Shown here: positions 57,242 to 64,000 of the stretch, piece after piece
Layout of the letters: the number at the start of each line of letters is the position of its first letter
Position numbering within the stretch: position 1 is the first letter of the stretch
Source: Polymorphobacter multimanifer
GTDB taxonomy: Bacteria > Pseudomonadota > Alphaproteobacteria > Sphingomonadales > Sphingomonadaceae
Length of the DNA: 64,000 bases
Assembly: GCF_014205635.1 (NCBI RefSeq)
Contig: NZ_JACIIV010000013.1
Location: forward strand, 1 to 64,000
Direction: 5' to 3'
Program-made: the position numbers and the translations under genes
Notes under the pieces: generated by a model
Database searches by the model: none
The model's input: only the letters and a program-made list of their open reading frames with translations
What the model was told of the DNA's origin: nothing

Positions 57242-57532
57242 ATGTTTGAGATCCGTCGAACAGCAGAATTTGCCGCGTGGTTGACAGCTTTGCGGGACAT
57301 TCAGGCCAAGGCGCGGATCGCAAAGCGCATCGATCGGCTTGCAGACGGCAATTTTGGCGATTCAAAGTCGATCGGTGAGGGTGTCGGCGAGCTGAGGTTC
57401 ACCTTCGGGCCGGGGTACAGGGTTTACTACACAGTGCGTGGGCAATTGGTGGTGATCCTTTTGTGCGGTGGCGACAAGGGATCGCAGCAACGGGACATCG
57501 AGCGCGCCATTTCCATTGCGAAAGAGGTTTGA
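57242..57532 (+). CDS. RelE/ParE-family toxin
   Basis: 96 residues. EFAAWLTALRDIQAKARIAKRIDRL, GVGELRFTFGPGYRVYY and ILLCGGDKGSQQRDIERA match the HigB/RelE-like addiction killer family that cleaves mRNA. The start ATG 57242 is preceded by TATAAG and little ribosome site, so it may be nearly leaderless. The antitoxin-like gene follows two bases after its stop. Confidence 0.88.
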   Translation: MFEIRRTAEFAAWLTALRDIQAKARIAKRIDRLADGNFGDSKSIGEGVGELRFTFGPGYRVYYTVRGQLVVILLCGGDKGSQQRDIERAISIAKEV

Positions 57533-57534
57533 CG

Positions 57535-57816
57535 ATGACGATCGAAACCAAGCCCTGGGACGCGGCGGAGGTGTTGAATACGCCGGCCGACATCGCCGCG
57601 TACCTTGATGCCTATCTGGAAGATGGCACGCCGGAAGAATTGCTTGGCGCGCTTCGCACCGTTGCGCGGGCGCGGGGCATGGCTGAGCTGGCGCGGCAGA
57701 CCGGGGTCAGTCGCGAGGCGCTGTATCGGGCCTTGAGCGAGAGCGGCAATCCGACACTCGATACGCTGGTGCGCGTGCTGAAGGCGCTCGGTGTGCGACT
57801 GGCTGTAGCGGCTTAG
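57535..57816 (+). CDS. HigA-like antitoxin (DNA-binding)
   Basis: 93 residues. A helix-turn-helix (AELARQTGVSREALYRALSESGNPTLDTLVRVLKALG) at the C-terminal half, as in addiction-module antidote proteins. It should bind the toxin and repress the operon. Ribosome site GAGG lies inside the toxin 3' end. The toxin-first order is typical of HigBA-type modules. Confidence 0.88.
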   Translation: MTIETKPWDAAEVLNTPADIAAYLDAYLEDGTPEELLGALRTVARARGMAELARQTGVSREALYRALSESGNPTLDTLVRVLKALGVRLAVAA

Positions 57817-57821
57817 ACCGA

Positions 57822-58892
57822 CTACCGCCCCGTCTGGCCCCGGTGCATCAGCGCCGCATCGGCGAGGACCAGCGCGACCATCGCTTCCATAACCGGGGCG
57901 GCGCGGATTCCCACACAGGGATCGTGGCGGCCCTTGGTGAGGATTTCGGTGGCTTCGCCGGCGCGATCGATGGTCTCGACCGGGGTGAGGATCGAGCTGG
58001 TGGGCTTAAGCGCCATGCGGACGACGATGGGCTGGCCAGTGCTGATTCCGCCGGCGGTGCCGCCGCTGTGATTGCTGAGGAACTGCGGGCCGTCTGCACC
58101 GGGGCGCATGCGGTCGGCGTTCGTTTCGCCGGTGAGGCGGGCGGCGGCGAAGCCGTCGCCGATTTCCACGCCCTTGACGGCGTTGATGCCCATGCAGGCA
58201 CTCGCAAGCTGGCTGTCGAGCTTCATGTAGAGCGGGCTGCCCCAGCCGGCGGGGACGCCGGAGGCCGTGCATTCGACGATGGCGCCGAGCGACGAGCCGG
58301 CTTTCCGTGCAGCGTCGAGGGTCTCCGCCCAACGCTCCGCAGTCTGCGCATCGGGGCAGAAGAAGGGGTTGCGGTCGATTTCGGCGTCGTCGAAGCGGCT
58401 GCGGTCGACGGCGATGCCGCCAAGCTCCACGAGACAGGCGCGGATGCGGACTTGCGGAATGACCAGCCGCGCGACGGCGCCGGCGGCGACGCGGCTGGCG
58501 GTTTCGCGGGCGCTCGAACGGCCGCCGCCGCGCGGATCGCGCAGGCCGTATTTGGCATCATAGGCATAGTCGGCATGACCGGGGCGATAGGCGCGCGCCA
58601 CGTCGGAATAGTCCTTCGAGCGCTGATCGACATTCTCGATCATCAGGCTGATCGGGGTGCCGGTGGTCTGGCCCTCATGCACCCCCGAGAGGATGCGGAC
58701 CTGGTCGGGTTCCTGCCGCTGGGTGGTGTATTTCGACTGGCCCGGGCGGCGCTTGTCGAGCCAGGGCTGGATGTCGGCTTCGGAGAGCGACAGCCCCGGC
58801 GGGCAGCCGTCGACCACGGCACCGATGGCGGGGCCGTGGCTCTCCCCCCAGGTGGTGAAGCGCAGGAGATGTCCGAAGCTGTTGTGGCTCAT
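57822..58892 (-). CDS. aroC: Chorismate synthase
   Basis: 356 residues, making chorismate from EPSP with [48 protein letters not shown] and [17 protein letters not shown] are the three classic signatures. Its ATG overlaps the fabI stop as ATGA. Final gene of the dnaJ-like/brkB/fabI/aroC unit. Confidence 0.96.
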   Translation of the reverse strand: MSHNSFGHLLRFTTWGESHGPAIGAVVDGCPPGLSLSEADIQPWLDKRRPGQSKYTTQRQEPDQVRILSGVHEGQTTGTPISLMIENVDQRSKDYSDVARAYRPGHADYAYDAKYGLRDPRGGGRSSARETASRVAAGAVARLVIPQVRIRACLVELGGIAVDRSRFDDAEIDRNPFFCPDAQTAERWAETLDAARKAGSSLGAIVECTASGVPAGWGSPLYMKLDSQLASACMGINAVKGVEIGDGFAAARLTGETNADRMRPGADGPQFLSNHSGGTAGGISTGQPIVVRMALKPTSSILTPVETIDRAGEATEILTKGRHDPCVGIRAAPVMEAMVALVLADAALMHRGQTGR

Positions 58893-59692
58893 GCCACGCT
58901 GATATCCGGCGCGTCTTCGGCCTTCATGCCGATCACATTGTAGCCGGCGTCGACATGGTGGATTTCGCCGGTGACGCCCATCGCAAGGTCCGAGACGAGG
59001 TAGAGACCGGCACCGCCGACATCGTCGATGGTGACATTGCGGCGCAGCGGGCTGTTGTATTCGTTCCACTTCAGGATGTAGCGGAAATCGCCGATGCCGC
59101 TGGCTGCAAGCGTCTTGATCGGGCCGGCGCTGATCGCGTTGACGCGGACCTTCTGCGGCCCCAGGTCCATCGCGAGATATTTCACGCTGGCTTCGAGCGC
59201 GGCCTTGGCGACGCCCATCACATTGTAGTGCGGGACGACCTTTTCGGCGCCATAGTAGCTGAGGGTGAGGAGGCTGCCGCCCTCGGGCATCAGCGGCAGC
59301 GCTCGCTGGCAGACGGCGGTGAAGCTGTACACGCTGATGTTCATCGTCTGGGTGAAATTGCCTTCGCTGGTATCGACATAGCGTCCGCGAAGCTCGTTCT
59401 TGTCCGAAAAGCCGATGGCGTGTACGAGGAAATCGATTGTCGGCCAATCGGCGGCGAGGGCGGCGAACATGCTGTCCATGCTGTCGGCGTCTGCCACGTC
59501 GCATTCGTAGAGGCGGGCGGCGCCAAGGCTTTCTGCCAGCGGTCGCACGCGCTTTTCCAGCGCTTCGCCCTGGTATGAGAAGGCGATCTCGCCGCCCTGC
59601 GCTGCGATGGCCTTGGCGATACCCCAGGCGAGGCTGCGATCGTTGGCGACGCCCATGATGAGGCCGCGCTTTCCGTGCATCAATCCGGCCAT
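58889..59692 (-). CDS. fabI: Enoyl-ACP reductase (NADH)
   Basis: 267 residues of the FabI type, the last step of fatty-acid elongation. [20 protein letters not shown] at the N terminus and [21 protein letters not shown] (Tyr-x6-Lys) in the active site. ATG 59692 lies one base after the BrkB stop, so they are linked. Likely triclosan target type, not tested. Confidence 0.95.
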   Translation of the reverse strand: MAGLMHGKRGLIMGVANDRSLAWGIAKAIAAQGGEIAFSYQGEALEKRVRPLAESLGAARLYECDVADADSMDSMFAALAADWPTIDFLVHAIGFSDKNELRGRYVDTSEGNFTQTMNISVYSFTAVCQRALPLMPEGGSLLTLSYYGAEKVVPHYNVMGVAKAALEASVKYLAMDLGPQKVRVNAISAGPIKTLAASGIGDFRYILKWNEYNSPLRRNVTIDDVGGAGLYLVSDLAMGVTGEIHHVDAGYNVIGMKAEDAPDISVA

Positions 59693-59693
59693 G

Positions 59694-60587
59694 TTATCCG
59701 ATCCAGCCTGTTGTTTCCGAACCCGGCTTTAGCCGGGTTTGGCCTGCTTTCGCCAGTGCTGCGTTGAAATGGGTGCCGAAGACCAGCCCCAGCCCCAGAA
59801 CCCAGAAGTAGAGCAGCGTGACGATGACCCCGCCGAGCGACCCATAGGCGATCGATGCGCCCATGAACTGGGCGAAGAGAATGGGCATCGCCATTGTAGC
59901 ACCCACCCACCAGGCGGTGACGAGCAGGGCGCCCGGCCAGAGCCAGTGTGGCCGGCGCAGCCGCGACGGCGTGAGGCCGAACAGCGCCAGCGCCAGCCCG
60001 GCGAACAGCAGTGCTGCGGGCAGCAGGCGGTTCAACCCCAGTTCGGCGACGCGCTCGGCGCCCATCGGCAGCAGCCGCAGCATGAAGGTCTCGATGCCGG
60101 TGAGCACCACCTGGGCGGCGAGCGCCAGCAGCATCAACAGCACGCCGCCGAGCACGACGAGCAGCGAGAGCAGCCGGTAGCGCCAGATCGGCTGGGTGGG
60201 CGCGGCGCCATGCGCGCGGCGGATGATGTCCCGCACCGCTTCGGCATAGCTGCTCACCGTCCAGAGCACGAGAAGCACGCCGAGGGTGACGACGCTGCCC
60301 GATGCGGGACGCTCGATGACTTCGCGCGCCGGCGCTTCGAGCAGCGCCGACACATCGGGCGGCAGCGCCGAGAGCACGGTGCCGACGAACCTCGCACCCA
60401 TGCCGGTGCGGCCGAGCGCACCGGCGGCGGCAGCGACAAGGACGAAAAAGGGCAGCAGGGTGAGGAGCGCGAGATAGGCGAGGTTGCCGGCATGGGAAAA
60501 GCCCTCGCGCCACACCGAGCCGACGGCGGCACCCAGCGCCTGGAGGCCATCCTTCGCCCAGGCCAGCCAGAGGATGCGCCGGCTCAA
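59694..60587 (-). CDS. YihY/BrkB-family inner-membrane protein
   Basis: 297 residues from a TTG at 60587 with GAGG six bases upstream. A longer form from ATG 60668 overlaps the dnaJ-like gene by 71 bases and lacks a site, so it is less likely. It has about six membrane segments, with FSHAGNLAYLALLTLLPFFVLVAA and SYAEAVRDIIRRAHG, as in the BrkB/YihY family. Function unknown. Confidence 0.72.
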   Translation of the reverse strand: MSRRILWLAWAKDGLQALGAAVGSVWREGFSHAGNLAYLALLTLLPFFVLVAAAAGALGRTGMGARFVGTVLSALPPDVSALLEAPAREVIERPASGSVVTLGVLLVLWTVSSYAEAVRDIIRRAHGAAPTQPIWRYRLLSLLVVLGGVLLMLLALAAQVVLTGIETFMLRLLPMGAERVAELGLNRLLPAALLFAGLALALFGLTPSRLRRPHWLWPGALLVTAWWVGATMAMPILFAQFMGASIAYGSLGGVIVTLLYFWVLGLGLVFGTHFNAALAKAGQTRLKPGSETTGWIG

Positions 60588-60597
60588 CTGCGCCTCG

Positions 60598-61536
60598 TCA
60601 GACGCCGAGGGCGGTGCGGAGCGGCCGTGGGTCGTGCCAGCTGCCGATGAAGGCCTTGAGTGCTGCATCCTCGGCAGGCACGTCGATCAGCACGGTGACG
60701 AGCTGGTCGCCCCGCGCGCCATCGGGTCGGCTGAAGCCGCGGCCCTTGAGGCGGAACACCCTGCCCGAGGCGGTGCCGGGGGGCAGCGTGAGGCTGACTG
60801 GGCCTTCCACGGTGGGCATCCGCACCTTGGCGCCCTGCACGGCTTCGACAAGGCTGATCGGAAGATCGAGCCGGATATCGTCGCCATCGCGCTTGAAGAA
60901 CTTGTGTGATCCCACGTCGAGCGTGATCAGCGCGTCGCCGGGGCCGCCGGGGCCGGTTTCGCCCTTGCCGGCGAGGCGCAGTTGCACACCGGGCCTGAAG
61001 CCGGCCGGCAGGCGTATCTCCGACGTCTTGCCGTCTCGCAATGTCACCCGCTGCGGCGCCAGCGTGGCGGCATCCTCGAAGGAAATCGTGAGCTTGTAGG
61101 TGACGTCGGGTCCGCGTGCTGGCGCGCTGCGGAAGCCGCCGCCGCGCGCCCCGCCCGCCCGGCCGCCACCCAGGCCGCCGAACAGCTCAGAGAACAGATC
61201 GTCGGCACCGCCGAATTCGAAGCCGGCGGCGCGGCCGCTCGAGGCGCCGCGTGCAAAGGGATCCCCGCCGCTGCCCGAGCCGCCGCGGAAGCCGCCGGCA
61301 AACGGCGAAGTGGGATTGCCCTGGGCGTCGATCTCGCCGCGATCGAAGCGGCCGCGCTTCTCGGGATCGGAGAGGATTTCATACGCCGCACTCGCCTCCT
61401 TGAAGCGTTCGAGGGCGGCGGCATTGTCGGCATTGCGATCGGGGTGGTTTTCCTTGGCAAGCTTGCGATAGGCTTTCTTGACATCGCCTTCACTGGCGCC
61501 GCGCGCCACACCGAGCACCGAATAGGGATCTCGCAT
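60598..61536 (-). CDS. DnaJ-like co-chaperone (CbpA type)
   Basis: 312 residues. J domain at the N terminus (YSVLGVARGASEGDVKKAYRKLAKENHPDRN; HPD intact), a Gly/Phe-rich linker (about 80-150) and two C-terminal client-binding domains. No zinc-finger region, so it is class II (CbpA/DnaJB-like), acting with DnaK. ATG 61536 is six bases after AGGA; another ATG sits 6 bases earlier. Confidence 0.9.
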   Translation of the reverse strand: MRDPYSVLGVARGASEGDVKKAYRKLAKENHPDRNADNAAALERFKEASAAYEILSDPEKRGRFDRGEIDAQGNPTSPFAGGFRGGSGSGGDPFARGASSGRAAGFEFGGADDLFSELFGGLGGGRAGGARGGGFRSAPARGPDVTYKLTISFEDAATLAPQRVTLRDGKTSEIRLPAGFRPGVQLRLAGKGETGPGGPGDALITLDVGSHKFFKRDGDDIRLDLPISLVEAVQGAKVRMPTVEGPVSLTLPPGTASGRVFRLKGRGFSRPDGARGDQLVTVLIDVPAEDAALKAFIGSWHDPRPLRTALGV

Positions 61537-61676
61537 TGTCATTCCTGTGTTTGCCCTCCGCCGGTATTTGTGGTCCCGGCACCGCCACTGCAAGGCGCGT
61601 GTGACATCCATAGCACGGCGGCGGTCTCTCACCAGCCTGTCGCCATCGGGACATGGATGCGGCATAGGAATGCCCC

Positions 61677-62549
61677 ATGCGCATGTTGTTCGCCCTGTTG
61701 ATCGTTTTGACCCCGGCGCCCGTGCTGGCCTGGGGAGGTTATGCGCACAGGATGACCGCAAGCATCGCCATGGCAGCGCTCACACCCGAAGCGCGCGGCG
61801 AGGTGCGGCGGATCATGGCCGGGGCGGCCAGGGTGGAGACGCCGGAGTGCGAACTGGCGAGCATCGAGGATGCCTCGGTGTGGCCCGATTGCGTGCGCGC
61901 GCTGGGCCCTCGCTTCGCCTTTTCCGCGCCCTGGCATTATCAGAACATCAACATCTGCCGGGCGTTCGACATCGGCACCAAATGTCCTGACGGGAATTGC
62001 GTGACGGCGCAGATTCCGGTGCAGCTCGACATTCTGTCCGACCGGCGCCGCAGCCCGAAGGCGCGCGCCGAAGCGCTCGCTTATTTCGTGCATTTCATGG
62101 GCGACATGCATCAGCCGCTGCATGTGGGCGAGAAGGACGATCTCGGCGGCAACCGGGTGCTTGCAGACTATGGTGCCAAGGACATGCCGCGCATGAACCT
62201 GCATCGCATCTGGGATTCGGATCTGGCGGAACGTGCGCTGACGACGCCGCCGGCGGTGGCGCCGGTTCGGCAGGTTGCACCACCACTTGGCGGCGATGTT
62301 GCCACACAGGTGGCGGGCTGGGCGGAGGAGAGCTTCGCCATCTCGCGCGAGCTCGCCTATCCGCTGCTGGGTGGCGATGCAGCGAGCTGCGTCGTGGAGG
62401 CGGAACGCGACGTGCGGTACCGCGTTGACGAGGCCTATATCGAAAAAACCAGTGCCGCGGTGCGCCAGCAGGTGCAGCGCGCCGGGCTGCGCACGGCAGC
62501 GCTTCTCAACGCCGCTCTCGGCCAGAATATTCCAGACAAGCAGGATTGA
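61677..62549 (+). CDS. S1/P1-type nuclease
   Basis: 290 residues. Signal peptide (LFALLIVLTPAPVLA) directly followed by WGGYAHRM, giving the zinc-binding N-terminal Trp after cleavage, then HFMGDMHQPLHVGEKDDLGGNR and LHRIWDSD, the zinc-ligand signatures of the S1/P1 family. Secreted endonuclease acting on single-stranded nucleic acid. ATG 61677 has AGGA upstream. Confidence 0.9.
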   Translation: MRMLFALLIVLTPAPVLAWGGYAHRMTASIAMAALTPEARGEVRRIMAGAARVETPECELASIEDASVWPDCVRALGPRFAFSAPWHYQNINICRAFDIGTKCPDGNCVTAQIPVQLDILSDRRRSPKARAEALAYFVHFMGDMHQPLHVGEKDDLGGNRVLADYGAKDMPRMNLHRIWDSDLAERALTTPPAVAPVRQVAPPLGGDVATQVAGWAEESFAISRELAYPLLGGDAASCVVEAERDVRYRVDEAYIEKTSAAVRQQVQRAGLRTAALLNAALGQNIPDKQD

Positions 62550-62553
62550 TCGC

Positions 62554-63462
62554 ATGCGCCTCGATGACCAACGCGAAAGCTCCAATGTCGAAGACCGCCG
62601 CGGGATGGGCGGCGGCGGCGGGCGGGGCGGCGGCAATCTGCTCGGCGGGCTGATTGGTGGCCGCATGGGCATCGGCGGGCTGATTGTGGTGGGCATCATC
62701 GCGCTGGTGCTCGGCATCAACCCGCTGACCCTGCTTGGCGGTGGCGGTGGTGCGCCGGGGGGTGGTGCGCCGCGCGAGCAGATCGGCCAGCCCAACCCTG
62801 CCTCGGGCCCTGCGCTGCAGCCGGCGAGCGACATGGACCGGTTCGTTGCGCGGGTGCTCGCCACCACCGAGGACAGCTGGGGCGAGGCCTTCCCGCGGGA
62901 AGTCGGCGCGCCCTACCAGCCGCCCACGCTCGTGCTGTTCAGTGGCGGGGTCGATTCGGCGTGCGGGAGCGCCAGTTCGGCGATGGGGCCTTTCTATTGC
63001 CCGGGGGACCGCAAGGTCTATCTCGACCAGAGCTTCTTCGACCAGCTGGCGCAGCGCTTCGGAGCGCCGGGCGATTTTGCCGCCGCCTATGTGATCGCGC
63101 ATGAGGTGGGGCATCATATCCAGACGATCACCGGCATTTCGGAGCAGGTGCGCGGCGCCCAGGCGCGCGCCAGCAAGACCGAGGGGAATGCGCTGCAGGT
63201 GCGGATGGAGCTGCAGGCCGATTGCCTGGCGGGCGTGTGGGCGCAGGCGCACAAGGACCTGCTCGACGAGGGCGATGTCGATGAAGCACTGGCCGCGGCC
63301 AATGCCATCGGCGACGATACGCTGCAGCGCGCGGCTCAGGGAACGGTCGTTCCAGAAAGCTTCACCCATGGCAGCAGCGCGCAGCGCAAGAGCTGGTTCA
63401 TGAACGGTTTCCGTGGCGGCACGATCGCGAGCTGCGATACCTTTGCGGCGCGGCGCCTCTAG
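62554..63462 (+). CDS. Neutral zinc metallopeptidase (YpfJ family)
   Basis: 302 residues. Acidic N-terminus with a Gly-rich stretch and one membrane segment (about 40-55), then the catalytic HEVGHH and the family segment MELQADCLAGVWA, plus FSGGVDSACGSASSAMGPFYCPGD. It is anchored at the inner membrane. Substrates unknown. ATG 62554 follows CAGGATTGATCGC. Five bases after the S1/P1 nuclease. Confidence 0.88.
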   Translation: MRLDDQRESSNVEDRRGMGGGGGRGGGNLLGGLIGGRMGIGGLIVVGIIALVLGINPLTLLGGGGGAPGGGAPREQIGQPNPASGPALQPASDMDRFVARVLATTEDSWGEAFPREVGAPYQPPTLVLFSGGVDSACGSASSAMGPFYCPGDRKVYLDQSFFDQLAQRFGAPGDFAAAYVIAHEVGHHIQTITGISEQVRGAQARASKTEGNALQVRMELQADCLAGVWAQAHKDLLDEGDVDEALAAANAIGDDTLQRAAQGTVVPESFTHGSSAQRKSWFMNGFRGGTIASCDTFAARRL

Positions 63463-64000
63463 CTGTCCTCGCGGACCCGGAAAAGGCCGGCGGTTCCGCG
63501 ACCCGACGGGCGTGCTGTCAGCTCGAATGCCTTGCCTTCGGTGGTGCGACCGAGGAGACGGTCACCACGTCTCTCGAAGCGCGTCCCCTTTTTACCAAAC
63601 TCGCGCTCATACCAGTTGATCACGGTGCGCGGTGGCGCTGGTGCGTCGAAGCTCATCTCGACCTGCGCGCGTTTGTTATCGCCACTACGGCCGCGGCCAT
63701 CCTCGAAAGCACGGACCCGCAGTCCGTTCATGCTAGCACCGGGGAACGGGCCGACTCCATCGACCTTGAACCTGTCGGCGTCGTCCATCTTTTCGTTGAA
63801 GGGCACCTTGATCCCGAAACCGCCGGGAAGGTTCAGCGCCATGCTGTTCCTGCTGCCGGCGCCGGTATCGAGCGCAAATACTGTGTTCTCTTCATCGTTC
63901 CAGGCCGGATCATCCCAGTCGATCGCAGCTGCGTCGGCGGCGGCAGCACGCGCCCGGCTGGCAGCGTCGAGCACATCGGCACGGGCGTTTGTGGCGGCAT
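63459..64000 (-). CDS. Hypothetical protein, 5' end beyond the window
   Basis: An open frame enters from the right edge and stops at 63459, overlapping the metallopeptidase stop by 4 bases. Visible part about 180 residues: Ala/Asp-rich start, then TGAGSRNSMALNLPGGFGIKVPFNEKMDDADRF and later INWYEREFGKKGTRFER. No family recognised; no membrane segment is visible in the part present. Confidence 0.6.
   Translation of the reverse strand, partial: AATNARADVLDAASRARAAAADAAAIDWDDPAWNDEENTVFALDTGAGSRNSMALNLPGGFGIKVPFNEKMDDADRFKVDGVGPFPGASMNGLRVRAFEDGRGRSGDNKRAQVEMSFDAPAPPRTVINWYEREFGKKGTRFERRGDRLLGRTTEGKAFELTARPSGRGTAGLFRVREDS

Noticed and set aside
59694..60668. Longer BrkB protein from ATG 60668
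   Set aside because: Would overlap the dnaJ-like gene by 71 bases and lacks a ribosome site; TTG 60587 has one.

Overview
The window reads as chromosomal DNA of a GC-rich alphaproteobacterium, most likely a sphingomonad (order Sphingomonadales). This is inferred from composition, from two large TonB-dependent receptors, a TorF-type porin, HisZ beside PurA, a class II DAHP synthase, and the dense overlapping gene arrangement. It is not proven by any marker gene here.

Region by region: (1) 1-2750 is a graveyard of insertion sequences. An IS21-family element has a dead istA (in-frame stop plus a 1-base deletion) and an istB missing its 3' end, and it sits inside an IS66 transposase of which only the tail is left. 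(2) 2830-19739 is a polysaccharide locus with two divergent arms. It holds GDP-mannose and GDP-D-rhamnose supply (manC, gmd, rmd), five glycosyltransferase genes or multi-domain proteins, an FkbM methyltransferase, a DUF4214 protein, a KpsM/KpsT/KpsE-type ABC exporter and an outer-membrane export lipoprotein. Its 1377-residue three-domain glycosyltransferase is partly AT-rich and looks mosaic. (3) 19743-24756 holds purE-purK, two MFS transporters and a TorF-like porin. (4) 24861-29486 is a tight five-gene operon (CysQ-like phosphatase, two glycosyltransferases, a flippase-like membrane protein, a DUF2141 protein) closed by a strong hairpin. (5) 29544-40753 is mostly housekeeping: DUF892, thiolase, a TonB receptor, glutathionyl-hydroquinone reductase, tRNA-Glu(CTC), DAHP synthase, glutathione reductase, an SNase-DUF1294 fusion, purA and hisZ.

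(6) 40892-45220 is the most interesting stretch. A two-gene operon closely resembles the Pseudomonas Tse2 toxin and Tsi2 immunity pair, with its own sigma70-like promoter, set between hisZ and serA. About 3 kb away, after serA-serC, lies a lone contractile-tail tube protein (T4 gp19-like family). No secretion apparatus is in the window. (7) 45213-57192 contains a class A beta-lactamase with Ser at the Ambler 170 position, an HPF-like protein, a LOG protein, cytochrome c, prephenate dehydratase, YceI with cytochrome b561, a TonB receptor with a His/Asp-rich loop (possible zinc receptor), an FAD oxidoreductase, a serine hydrolase, an acyl-CoA dehydrogenase and a GFA protein. (8) 57242-57816 is a RelE/HigA-like toxin-antitoxin pair. 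(9) 57822-64000 has a dnaJ-like/brkB/fabI/aroC operon, an S1/P1 nuclease, a YpfJ metallopeptidase and a partial gene at the edge.

Functionally, the polysaccharide arms would build and export a D-rhamnose/mannose-type surface glycan. The amino-acid and purine genes are scattered core metabolism. The Tse2-like pair and the RelE pair are accessory modules set in core DNA.
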